Both the position numbers and the translations under genes were made by a program. This document shows positions 13,100 through 24,050 of a stretch of DNA of 64,000 nt, one piece after another; position 1 is the stretch's first letter, and each line of letters starts with the position of its first letter. The notes under the pieces are model-generated. The model had not been told where the DNA came from. It saw only the letters and a program-made list of their open reading frames with translations, and ran no database searches. Source of the DNA: Scleropages formosus (lineage: Eukaryota; Chordata; Actinopteri; Osteoglossiformes; Osteoglossidae); NCBI RefSeq assembly GCF_900964775.1, contig NC_041829.1:10084863-10148862 (forward strand), written 5' to 3'.

Positions 13100-13306
13100 T
13101 TGTTTTGCCTTCGCCGAGTGCTGACGCCAGTTCCCACACTTCCGCCTCCTCGCAGCCGGAGAGACGCCGGTAGTGACGTCACTTCCGCATGCGAGTTCAG
13201 AAACGTGGCCTTAGTTCACTGGGAAAGGGAAGAGAGCAGTGCGGCCGCCGTTTTATGCCCGCCCGTCTCGCGCTCCTAGGTACCAGTTAGTCGCGCGCGC
13301 GGGAAA
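13100..13306 (+). promoter_or_regulatory. hm13: hm13 CpG-rich core promoter
   Basis: GC-rich and CpG-rich DNA immediately upstream of the hm13 ATG. A compact cluster lies at 13174-13193: a full cAMP-response palindrome TGACGTCA (13174-13181), an ETS/GABP-type ACTTCCG (13181-13187) and an NRF1-like CGCATGCG (13186-13193), the three overlapping at their edges. No TATA box is seen. This is the signature of a broadly expressed housekeeping promoter. The start site is not determined. Confidence 0.7.
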
Positions 13307-15801
13307 ATGGCCGATGTGGAGCAGGGAGCGGCGCTGCCGAGCGGAGTCCCGCCGCCCGACGTCCTAAATGCCTCGGCGGCTAATGGCACCGACGCGGCCA
13401 ACGGAACGGCGACGCGCTTCGTGTCCACCCCCGAGGGCACAGCGCTGGCGTACGGCAGCCTCGTGCTCATGGCGCTGCTGCCCATCTTCTTCGGCGCGCT
13501 GCGCTCGGTCAGCTGCGCCAAGAGCAAGGTACGGTAACGGGGAGGATCATGGGTAGCGATGTGGCAAGGGGGAGGGTCGTGGGTAACGGTGCTCTAGTGG
13601 AGAGGGTCATGATGAGTAACGATGCTCTAACGGGGAGGATCATGGGTAACGATGCTCTGACAGGGAGGATCATGGGTAATGGGGGAGGGTCATAAGTAAC
13701 GATGCTCCAACGGGGAGGACGTGAGTAATGGGGAGGGTCGTAAGTAACGATACTCTAATAGGGAGGATCCTGGGTAATAGGTAGAGTAATGGGTAACAGT
13801 CATAACACAGAGGATTGTGGGTAGTGATAAGGTTTATGGGTAATGGTGTGGGAACGGCGAGGATCATGGGAAATGCCTTCCATTTGCTGCCCCTGCAACT
13901 GCTTACAAACATTGTGGTTTTATAGTTTAGCCTTTTATACCATAGTGTCCCCCCCCATTTCTGTCACCTGTTGCTACAGTCAGACAGTAGCTTCCTTCCT
14001 GGGACCTGATCTTACCACCTTACATTCATTGTCACTTTCCTACATGGTGATGTACAGCTCAGAGTAAACAGTGTATCAACAGCAGACGAGAGCATTGGAC
14101 ACAGACGCAGAATTATGGATGCACAACTTGTGTGGGACACCACCATGTTGCTGGTTCACATCCCTCCAGCAGCTCCTATAGAAGTGACGTTCAAATAGCA
14201 AATACATAGAAAATCACAGCAGATGGTGTTGGACTTATTTATGGAGCTATCAGAAGATCAGGAGGGAAGTGGCTCTCAAAGAGGCGGGTTCGAGACTCTT
14301 CTTGAGTCCTATAGAACACCTATTGAGAGAGACCTCTTGGTTGCCAGTCCACTGACCTCTTTTTCTTTTTCTGCTCTTGGATTCTACACCCCACTCGTCA
14401 CAATGATCGCCCCCCCTCCCCTTCTTTCTCCCAGAATTCCTCGGACATGCCGGAAACCATCACCAGCCGGGATGCTGCCCGCTTTCCAATCATTGCCAGC
14501 TGCACCCTCTTTGGGCTGTACCTCTTCTTCAAGGTGAGCCGCTCGCACCTCCGCCGGTCTACCCGACAGTCCTTCGCCTGTTTACTCTACTCGTACCGTA
14601 GACACATCATCGATCGCCACGGGGAATGAATGAGTGACGAAGTCAAAGCATGAGGACGCTGTTACTTATTAACGTAATTTCACATTTTGTAAATTTAGCA
14701 CACGTTCATTTATGCTCATCGGATACTGTAGTAAAACAGTGTGTGCGAAACGTTCTGTAGTATTGATAAGTATTGGGTGACTTGCAATGTGTGGTTTTAC
14801 TCTTGAGTTAGACTGATCATATTTGTTTAATACAGGAGGGTAATTTGTACTGTATCAATTCACGGTAAGTACCATGAACAGTGATAGAACAGCAGGAGAT
14901 TGCATTTGAAACCGGGGTCTTTAATTGCAAAAAGACAACTCTAACAGCTACGCCAGCTGCTGCCCCAGTTGTTGGAACATCATGCTGATCGTATCATTCA
15001 GTGTACGTTACTCGTGTCCCTGTGCTTATGAGCGCAGAACTGGTAAATAAAACACGGTAAATGGTTGTGTCCTGCAGATCTTCTCCCAGGAGTACATCAA
15101 CTTACTGCTGTCCATGTACTTCTTTGTGCTGGGCATCTTGGCACTGTCACACACCATGAGGTGAGTATGTGCGTGTGTGTCTGTCTGTCTCTCTGTCCGT
15201 CCTCGCTGTTGCGTGTGGGCGTGGGGTCCAGCGCGGTGCCTGAGTCCTATCCCCTTTACCACGCCAGTCCACTGATGAACCGTGCGTTTCCCACCAACCT
15301 GCCCAACCGGCAGTACCAGCTGCTCTTCACCCAGGGCTCCGGCGAGGCCAAGGAGGGTGAGTCGGGGTGCCCTGCTCAACAAATGTCGTGCTTTGATCGG
15401 TTGGTCGATTGATTGTCCGCATTTGATTGGACGAAACCTCTCTGTCCCACCAGAAATTGTTAATTACGAGTTTGACACCAAAGACCTGGTGTGTCTATGC
15501 ATCAGCACCGTCGTGGGCATCTGGTATGTCCTCAAAAAGGTAAACGGTGACACCACTTTCCATTCTCTGCGGGGTGTGGGGAGTCGAACCTGGGGACTTG
15601 GATTCGTGTGTGTGTGTGGCACTGGACCTGCTGACCTGGACCCATCTCTCCTGCTTTCTCTGTCCAGCACTGGGTGGCCAACAACCTTTTTGGTCTGGCG
15701 TTTGCCCTCAATGGTGTCGAGCTGCTGCACCTCAACAACGTCAGCACAGGGTGCATCCTCCTGGGGGGGCTCTTCATCTACGACGTCTTCTGGGTGAGTC
15801 T

Positions 15802-15850
<49 letters not shown>

Positions 15851-18800
15851 CTCACTTTAACCCACGTCTGTCCCTGAATCCTTCAGATTCAGTCCTGTTT
15901 TAATTACTCGACTCTGGTACCTGGAACCCACAACCTTGCGGTCCCATGTCCTGACAAACGCTAATTAACTTTGCATGCTGGCGAGGGTTCGGAAGTGTCT
16001 TCAAGAAATGTGTCTTGTTTGTCTGCTGTGTGGTACTTGTGCTGCAGACTGACTTCAGTAACTGGCGTTGATTAGTGCTGTCGAGTGTTAATTGTAATGA
16101 ACTAACTCTTTATTCGGTCATCAATGTCGACTGGCTGTTTAATGAAGAATTTTCCTTACCAGGTTTTTGGGACCAATGTCATGGTAACAGTGGCGAAGTC
16201 CTTCGAAGCACCAATCAAACGTAAGCTCCATCATTCATGTCCTAGTGTAGGAAAACTGCACGACAGCTTCGGGGTTTCGCTCTGTCAGTGACCTTTGACC
16301 CCATAGGCTGGGGGACGAATATGAAAATTAGTTCTTTGATTGGTTGTTTTATTGTGCCCCCCCCCCCTGCCCCCCCAGTGGTGTTTCCCCAGGACCTGCT
16401 GGAGAAGGGCCTGGAGGCCAACAACTTTGCCATGCTGGGCCTTGGAGACATTGTTATTCCAGGTAAGGGACCACGGTATTCCCCTCCAGTCTGCCCACCC
16501 CCAGATGATAGTGCATGTGTGTAACTGTGTTTCTGTCCCTCCCCAAACCAGGGATCTTCATTGCGCTACTCCTGCGGTTTGATGTCAGGTGAGTGAGGCT
16601 GTAGGTCACATGACTGCTGTGCTCATTTGCCCATTTCCACCCCCCGCCACCCTGACCGCGCTCTTCCATCCCACACCCCAGCCTGAGGAAGGATTCCCGC
16701 ACCTACTTCTATACCAGCTTCCTTGCCTACATCTTCGGCCTGGGACTCACCATCTTCGTCATGCATACCTTCAAGCACGCCCAGGTGAGGGGCATAGCAG
16801 GGGTGGGGGGGATCAGACTTGTTTGCTATTTAAAGTTATTTGTTTAAAGTTTTTGTTGTTGTGGGACCATCTTCGCCTTCGCTGTGGACTTGCGTGTTTC
16901 CGACTCTCTGACCCGTGAGTCTGATTGGTCCTGTTCTTGCCCCGCCCCCTCCCTTCCCAGCCTGCCCTGCTCTACCTGGTCCCAGCATGCATCGGCTTCC
17001 CCGTTGTCGTGGCTCTCGTGAAGGGAGAGCTGACTGACATGTTCAGGTAAGGACCTCCTCCTGCTGGTACTCAGTACTCCCTGTCCCTGCCCCCCCGTCC
17101 CAGAGGTCCATGGCCGATGCCTCCTACAGGACAAACTGTGTGTTGCTGTCGCGTTTCTGTGTCTGTCTCTTTGCTGCTTCTGAAGTCCCCCTTTTTCTGT
17201 GTCTCTCTTCCCTGCTGTGTTCCTGTCTGTGTTTCGGGTCGTGCCCCCCCCCCCGTCCGTCGGGGCCAGTTACGAGTCGGTGGTCGAGGTGTTGCCCCAC
17301 ACGCCCCGGCTCACACACTTCCCCATGGTGTCCGGCTCTCCTGCCAGTCTGGCAGACTCCATGCAGCCGTCCCGGGCCTCGCCCCGCCGGCGCCGCCCCA
17401 CGCCTCATGCCCTTTAGGTGGGCGGAGTTTTGCTGGGCAGGTATTGTGTTCCTCCTCTGTCCACGCCCCCTTGCTTTGGCTTAGCCCCTCTCCCAGACCT
17501 CCCGCATAGAACCTGCTACTCCGGGGCGGCATGGTGGCACAGCGAGTAGCGCTGCTGTCTCACAGCGCCTGGGTGGTGTGTTCAATCCCCACTCAGTCTG
17601 TGTGGAGTTTGCATGTCCTCCCCATGTCTGCGTGGGTTTCCTCCGGGTGCTCTGGTTTCCTCCCACAGTCCAAAGACATACTGTTGAGGTTCCCCCATAG
17701 TGTGTGAGTGCCAGAGTGTGTGTGTTCCACTGATGTATGGATGAGTGGCCCAGTGTAAGTAGTGTATCTCGCAGTGTAAGTCGCCTTGGTGCATAAGGTG
17801 TGTGAGATGATAACAGTAGATAGAGTTCATTGGAAATCGCTCTGGAGAAAAGTGTCTGCTAATTAAATAATGTAAATGTACTCCGTTGTGCTGACTTGCT
17901 GCAGCAGGGCTCCGGTGCCTTGCTGAAGACCATCCAGGACTCAACGGAAGGTTGCAGGTTCAATATTCCTGCTCTACCTTGCCTGTGATGCCCCCCAGCA
18001 GGTCCCCACACTGTGCAGCAGATCCTTAATTTTTACTAACCCTCCGCCGCCACCGAATGAGCTTCTTCCGAAACATTTTCCGTCTTCTGGTTGTGCACCA
18101 GTACAGCGTCTTTGCTCACGTGACAAACTGGTGTTAAGGGAATCCGGACTCGCCAGCGCGCGTGGTTTGTGCTCTGGAATTCCCTTAACGAGACTAAATG
18201 GTAAACGAAAATTATAAAGAAAAATGCTAAAAGAACTCGGAAAGGCAGAGGAAAACCTTACCACTTACTTTCGGTTTAGAACACAGTCGTCTGAAATGTT
18301 GTTTTATCACAGGTGACCTAAACACGGTCGACACATTGAGGCTCCGCTGCCCAAGACAAAACAATAACTAGAGACAGTAACAGCATGGCAAGAGGGAAAG
18401 GGAGCATGGGTGAATTTTTAATAATTCAGGAGCACAATCATTTAAATGATCTTCAATTATTTAATTCAATTTATACTTTAATTCCTAATTTTAAATTAAA
18501 GCAATGGTAGTGTACTCTTTGTACAAGAACTCATTGTCCAAGCAGATGTTCAGGAGTGAAATAACCTCGTTCTGCGAGGGAAGCCAGTACTTGGATCTTT
18601 GGGTGCAATAGCAGGTCCCCAGCTGGCTTTCCGGCACGTTCCGTTCGCCATGTGCTGCCGTGCTCCCCGACAGCAGGGGGCGCTGCTCTGGCCTGCGCTC
18701 CTGCTTCTCGCTGAGCTCCATCGTCCCACCTGTTCACACTTAGAGACCGGGGGAGTCTCCTGCTAATCCCCCCTCCCCTGTACCCCTTGACTGTTCAGTG

Positions 18801-19417
18801 GCGCCCTCTTGTGGTGTTCTCAAACCTCACTGGTCGGATGCTTTGAGCCCAGGGTTTGCTTCTGTTCAGTCTCCAGTCTCTGTGTGTCCCTCTGTCTCCT
18901 CCCGGCTTTTTAAATACTCAGCTGAACAGGAGCCGTAAACACTATGGAAGGAAGTTGCACCGCTCTTCTGTTTGGGGACTCTTTACTGCCATCTGGTGGT
19001 TTGGAGGGTAAACACAGGCCGTGTTCGCCCTGCTAAAGATGCATTTCAAAATAAATGGAATTAGAAATTGTACGAACGTTGAAAATTTGCCAGTCGGATC
19101 CTCTGTGATCCGTGCGTTTGTTCGGTTCAGACGTGAAGTCTTCCACTCGGTCGCACGCCAGAGTGCGTCCGTTGAAGCGGTTCTGGTTAAGGGCCTCTTC
19201 TAAGGAAAAACGGCAAATCTGGTGCAGTTAAAGGTGCGAGAACACCCAGGAAGTAGTCCCTCCCAGCAGTGTCTCGTGCACGCCCGTCTGCTTTACGTGT
19301 TTCGTACGTGTTCTTCACGTGTTCTCATTGGCCTCTTTCAGATACGAGGAGTCCTCCCTTTCAGAGGCGGAGCCTGCGCCCAAGGAAGAGACAGGGCTGG
19401 AGAAGAAGGAAAAGTAG
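13307..19417 (+). CDS. hm13: Signal peptide peptidase (minor histocompatibility antigen H13)
   Basis: Intramembrane GxGD aspartyl protease of the ER membrane that cleaves signal peptides after release by signal peptidase. Exons: 13307-13528, 14435-14533, 15078-15160, 15268-15356, 15454-15539, 15668-15793, 16163-16220, 16379-16462, 16552-16588, 16682-16784, 16961-17046, then terminal exon 19342-19417, predicting 382 aa (human about 377). All phases agree. The lumenal N-terminus has NAS and NGT glycosylation sequons. Catalytic motifs: YD with Asp232 in the segment FIYDVFW (exon 15668-15793), LGLGD with Asp278 (exon 16379-16462), and the PAL motif in QPALLYLVP (exon 16961-17046). The C-terminus ends KKEK, a KKxx ER-retrieval signal. 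An alternative terminal exon exists (separate entry). The start is the first ATG in the CpG-rich exon and aligns with the human start. Confidence 0.97.
13536..13870 (+). repeat. Minisatellite in hm13 intron 1
   Basis: Degenerate tandem units of roughly 30-40 bp built on GGGTAACGATGCTCTAACGG and GGAGGATCATGGGTAA, with about eight recognisable units beginning a few bases after the exon 1 donor. Units lose and gain spacers toward the right end. Confidence 0.8.
14045..14340 (-). mobile_element. L2-like LINE 3' end fragment (copy 1)
   Basis: Inverted copy of the same sequence found at 39035-39330. The two share blocks such as CACCATGTTGCTGGTTCACA and ATCCCTCCAGCAGCTC. The last part corresponds to the C-terminal end of a LINE reverse-transcriptase ORF (see copy 2). 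It lies in hm13 intron 1. Confidence 0.7.
14885..14965 (-). repeat. SINE-A tRNA-like head fragment
   Basis: Minus-strand tRNA-like region: a degraded B box within TTTGAAACCGGGGTC and the family sequence AGCTACGCCAGCTGCTGCCC. It lies in hm13 intron 2. Confidence 0.5.
15805..15849 (+). repeat. (CA)n microsatellite 11 bp after hm13 exon 6 donor
   Basis: About 22 CA units begin immediately after the GTGAGTCTCT donor of exon 15668-15793. Confidence 0.95.
17270..17417 (+). CDS. hm13: Alternative terminal exon of hm13 (beta-type C-terminus)
   Basis: A strong acceptor (GGGGCCAG) at 17269 is followed by an ORF in the same phase as the 19342 exon. It starts SYESVVEVLPHTPRLTHFPM, continues through SGSPASLADSMQPS, an arginine-rich CPRRRRP-like stretch (SPRRRRP), and stops at 17415-17417. 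It resembles the C-terminus of the mammalian HM13 long isoform (from memory, LPHTPRLTHFPTVSGSPASL). Use of this exon gives 406 aa without the KKxx retrieval signal, so localisation should differ. Exons 17270 and 19342 are mutually exclusive because each carries its own stop codon. Confidence 0.88.
17418..19341 (+). other. hm13 last intron (between alternative terminal exons)
   Basis: Holds the SINE-A copy at 17523-17880, a second tRNA-like head at about 17890-17970, and otherwise unremarkable intronic sequence. No further exon was recognised. Confidence 0.6.
17523..17880 (+). mobile_element. Full-length SINE-A between the two hm13 terminal exons
   Basis: tRNA-like head with A box (GGCACAGCGAGTAGCGCTG) and B box (GTGTTCAATCCCC), a body containing GTGGGTTTCCTCCGGGTGCT and CCAAAGACATACTG, and the tail CTGGAGAAAAGTGTCTGCTA ending in TAAATGTA. 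It is the most complete copy of this family in the window. Confidence 0.85.
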
Positions 19418-19560
19418 TAGCTCCTCCCACTGCCCGTCACCACCTCGGTTTCCCTCAAGCCCCATCCCCCACGCTCCTCACGCACCAGCAGGTGGTGCTG
19501 TCGACGCCTTTGTATGTGGAATTGGTTTGTGTATTAAATGAAAGTGCGACATCAGCTACC
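19418..19560 (+). terminator. hm13: hm13 3'UTR and polyA signal
   Basis: ATTAAA at 19533-19538 follows the stop codon by about 115 bp. A G/T-rich stretch (AGTGGTTTGTTTGAG) lies about 40 bp further on, as expected for cleavage near 19555. Confidence 0.6.
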
Positions 19561-21244
19561 CTGTAGCATCCAAGTGGTTTGTTTGAGCGCGACGACGGTT
19601 GTTGCCCCTCCCTTCCACTTTTGTATCATTATTTATACGTGTCGCCCTCCGCTCGCTCGTGGGCTTCGCCTCGTCTCGCTCCTCCTCCAGGCCAGAGCTT
19701 AACATATTTGTTGCATTTGTTCCATTTACGGTCATGCTTTTGTCATTACGAACGCGCAAATACGTTTCCGCGACCCTTGTGCTATTTCTCCTTCACGGTG
19801 TCCTTCGGTTTTTTTTTTAGCCCGATTGTCGGAAAAGAAAAGGCCTTTTTCCCAACGAAGGCGGATGTGTGTTCGTTTTTTCGCTACCTGCGCACGTGTT
19901 TGTACTACGGACATTTTATACACGACTTTCTAGAAAGTTCCGTTTGTTTGGCCCGTTTTTAACGGGCGACTATGGACTCCACCCCCTTGCTATCCTGGGG
20001 GGTCCTGGCTGTGCCACTGATGCTGTTTGAAACGTTGACTCCACCGGTTGCAGGACGCCTGCCCAGCTGCAGCGACAAACTTTCCACGGAGCCCATGGGG
20101 TCCGGTGCGGTCCACGGTCAACGGTGCCACCTGTGACCACACCAGCTGCTTGCCTTGTTTGGGTCCAAATCCTTCCTTCCTGCCCTCCATTCCGGTGGAT
20201 GTGTGACACCCGTGTGGACCGCTGGCCGTGGACTGACGTCTGCATCCGACTTCTATTACACCCCTCGCGCACGAGGACTGTAAAAGTGTTCCTTTTGTCT
20301 ATCATGTGTGTGTCACATGTCACAGGTTCACCCCCCCATGGAGGTCCCAGGCCCTCTGGTGCTCACCCGGGAAGGTCGCTCATGTGTTCACCTTGTTCTT
20401 CTGCCTTTTCTGGTTCCATTTTTCATTTCCCTCCTGAGGGACGCTCATTTGCCCAGCTCATTTCCTCAATTTGTATATTCATAATCAGCTTCCACTCTGA
20501 GCCTCACGTTGAACCTGGCCTTTTTGGGGGATGGGGAGTGAGCAGTGTCTTTACTTTGTTTGTTTGCTTTTTCTGGAAAGGGATGTTCTGGACCGTTTGC
20601 GTTGTCATTCTGAAGGGGTACCGTGTCCACGCTTTTTGCTTGGTGTGTATTGAATTGCTGTTCTGCTTATCGATATTTCCTCCTGTTGTACCGGTGCGAG
20701 CGGACGCTGCCCTCCTGCGGTGAGCGGCGGCTCCTTTTTGCAGTAAAGCGTGGTGTTTACCACAGTAGAGATGCATAAACCCTGCTGTGTGCGTGTGTTT
20801 GTGTCTCCGTCTCCATGGTAACATGATGCGAACATGCTGGAATGCCAGCTCAATCCAGCAGCTGGGTATCGATGCATGCGCAGCACGGGGTCAAAGCCCG
20901 AGAAGCACCTGTTCGCCTGCGGCTGCAAAGCAGCCTGTTTATATTTTCTCCCACGGGTTTCTGGGAAATGGCGCCAGGTCGGAGGGGCTCTGCTGGACCC
21001 GTGTCAGTCGTCGCCGTCTTCAGTGGATCATGTGGCCACAGCAGCTGCTCCACGCTCTCTGACAGCAGTGTGTGTGTCTGCTGCGTGTTTGTAGTGTGTC
21101 TTGCTGTGTGGTTGTTTCTGAATGTTATTTACCTGCCCACTCCCCTCCCCTCCCCCCCGACTCCAACTCCACTGGAAATGATCTCGCTGTGGCTGGTGCC
21201 CCTGTCTCCGTGGGCTTAGAAACACTGCCCAGTGTTCAGGACTT

Positions 21245-21405
21245 ACACATTACACACTGAAGAACTTGGGTTAGAATCCCATGATCAAGGTACTTACCCT
21301 GTGGCACAAAGGGGTAAATGGGGTAAGTCAGTGTAAGTAGCTTAGTGTACAAAGCTCCCGGTCTAAGTGACCTTGGAGAAAAGTGTTCAATACTAATACA
21401 GCTTT
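21245..21405 (+). repeat. SINE-A copy
   Basis: Contains GGGTTAGAATCCCATGATCA (B-box region), AAGGTACTTACCCTG, and the tail GACCTTGGAGAAAAGTGT. The 5' head is eroded. Confidence 0.7.
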
Positions 21406-23399
21406 CTCTCATCTATGAGTGTTCACACAATATGATGGCTCAGGGTACACCCTATCTAACGCTATCTCACACATGCACAGCCACGGGGCAATGCAGAGTC
21501 AACAGTTCACCTTAAGACACCTCCTTAAGTGTTTGGATGGTGGGAGGAAACCAGAGCAGCTTGAAATCCCCCACGACCATGAAGAAAACATGCATGCTGT
21601 GCCCAGAATGAGCTGGGTTCGAGCCCACAGTCCAGGAGCGTTGACGCACAAGCAGCGCCCCCCTCCCCCCGCCAAAAGGAAGAAGGGAGTAAACAGCAAA
21701 GGGGGAGCGGAGAAAGGAGCACAGATACGTGTTGTGTTTATTTAAAGAGTCCGGAGCAGTTCTGTTTGTAGACTCGTTCCAAAATACGTTTTCAGAGATT
21801 AAAAGGTAGAAATTCAGACGGTTCGGTGAGAAAAGCACAGAGTTTATTTTCACATTAAAATTAGTGCTTATTTCATTTGCGATCTACAAGAGTTCAGTGG
21901 AGGAACCCAGAGGATCGATCGCTACGCGAGCGAAACTGGCAGCAGCGCATTCTTGTTTGGGCCACCAGGTGGCGCCAGAGCGCTGCGCTGTTTTCCAAGA
22001 GCGGCCAGTTCAGTTCTTTTTGTTTTAATCAGTTCAGTTCAATAAATTTGATTTTACTTCAGTTCAATGGAGAGTTCTTTTCAATTAACTTTATTTTACT
22101 TCGGTTTAATTTAGAATTCGGTTCAGTTCGTTTTTGTTCACAGGGGCTGTTCCGCAGGAGGCCGCCAGGGGGCGACTGTCACTACTGATCTCGGTCCTTT
22201 TCCTCAGCGGCCGCTGACCTGCCGGGGTGTGTTAATTCTTAACTTTTATATTTATTTGTTATTTCCCAAGGAACTTGCTGTGATTAATTTTTACAGTGTT
22301 AACTGAGGGCAAGGACTCGGCTCAGTTATACTCAGCAAGCGGTGGGATTCGAACCCAGGACTTCTAAAGCTTCACTTGCGCAGCACCGTTTGGGAATTTT
22401 TTTAAAAACGCGGCTTAGGCTACAACCCTCCTGTCTGGAACCTGTTACCTCCTGTGCCCCAGTCTGCTGTGACCTCATGAGGGTCCTGCTGTTGCCCACC
22501 TTCCTGGCTCTGTGGAATCACCCTGTTGGGTTGGGTGGGGTGAGGGGGGGGTCACATTATTATAACAATAATTCTTACTTACTGGAGTGAAAATGATTTG
22601 TTTCAGACCCACCAAGTGTCCTACTATTTTTTACACTTTCTGCCATTTTTAACTTTATCACTCCATCACTGCGATGCTCCTCTCTTCTGTTCAGCATACT
22701 CTGGTACAGTTTTGTTACCGCTATTTACATTTATTTATGATCAGTTCTGCTGATCAGTTTCTGTTAAAATACCTCGTTACCGTAGTAAACCACTTTACAT
22801 GGGACAGTCCGACAGGCGAATCCTCAGCTTCTTCTCATGGTCTCACGTCGCGCAGAGACACACGGGTCCCGATGGGGGGAGTTTTGCCCCCCACCCCACA
22901 CTTCTACTACTTCCTGTGCTTCCGCTCCCCTCCTCTGTGTGAACGGGTGAGTCTTGTGTGGGGAGCCCCTTCTGCATACAGTGGACACCCACCTGGGGGT
23001 CACACCTGGACAAACCCCCGCAGCCACACCAGCTTGGTGAGTAGGGAGTTCTCAGTTGCCCTGTTTATACACTCCCCATTTGTGTTGCTGTGAATGCCCC
23101 CCCCAACTCTGCCTGTGGTTCTGGAACCCACACCCATCTGCTGTGTGCCGACACCATGCTTTTCAAGGCCCGGTGCTGCAGTATTCCACCTGCCCTGCCG
23201 CTATGAGGCGTCAGAGTTCTCCAATCCCGGTTGGTCCAGCAAATTGGAAAAGCAGAGAGGGGTCGCGTCCATCCAAATGGATGATTTGATCACTGGGGGG
23301 GGTTCACCTGTGGTTCGGTGTCCCTGTGGGTTGGGGGGGGGGGGGGGGTGTTCGGTTATTTCCTGTCCCTTTTTCTTCACTGTTTCGGAGTGACACTGA

Positions 23400-23588
23400 G
23401 GTGGAGAATACAGCTATCGCTTTGCAACAGAACAACTTTGGTTCGAATCCCATCTCCTGCTGTACTGCCATTGATCAAGGAACTCACCCTGAATTGATAC
23501 AGTAAAAATTACACAGCTGTGTGAATGGGTAAATCAGTGTAAATAGCTTAACACTGTAAGAAAACAGTCAGATAATTTAATAAATAAA

Positions 23589-23592
<4 letters not shown>
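23400..23592 (+). repeat. SINE-A copy with (GT)n tail
   Basis: B-box region TTTGGTTCGAATCCCATC, then ATTGATCAAGGAACTCACCC and a GTAAATAGCTTAACACTGTA body. It ends in AATAAAATG, followed by a (GT)n microsatellite to 23622. Confidence 0.75.
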
Positions 23593-23623
<31 letters not shown>

Positions 23624-23829
23624 TGAGAGAGGCTACCCTCTGTCACCTTTTCTGCTCTGCTATTCGTTAGGTCCCCTCAACCCACTAGTTGTTCCCAGTT
23701 CCATGAAGAGAGCAATGCTGTGTGCTCTCTGTTCCTCGTAGCGTCCCTCTCCGTTCGGCGTTGACTCATTCACACACACACGCACACACACGCACACACA
23801 CGCACACACACACACACACACGCACGCGC

Positions 23830-24050
23830 GCGCACGCCCCCGGCCCCCTGCACCTGGGCCTGTTTGCGGGGGAAGCCGGGCGGGTCGAGTCAGCGGGCCT
23901 CTCCACCGGCTCCACAAAGTCTGGCCAGCTGTGGGGGGCGGGGGGATGGGGGAGGGGGGGAGGCGCTGCGGTGGGCCGCGCAGCTGGGAAGGCAGGGCGG
24001 GGGAGGGGGGCGAGTAACAGAGCGAGCGAGCGAGAGGGAGGGAGGGAGGA
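23830..24050 (+). promoter_or_regulatory. GC-rich island with G-quadruplex-type run
   Basis: CpG-rich segment flanked by CA/CG repeats on the left and GAGC/GGGA repeats on the right. At 23933-23960 there are four or more G-runs of 5-7 bases separated by 1-2 bases. Function unknown. It could be a distal enhancer or simply repeat-derived. Confidence 0.35.

Noticed and set aside
17110-17269. Longer hm13 terminal exon starting upstream of 17270
   Set aside because: Phase and similarity begin exactly after the CAG at 17267-17269. Upstream frames show no homology.
21990-22145. Repeated TTCAGTTCAATT-like words as binding-site array
   Set aside because: Degenerate AT-rich tandem drift with no clear period. 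No known factor motif is matched convincingly.
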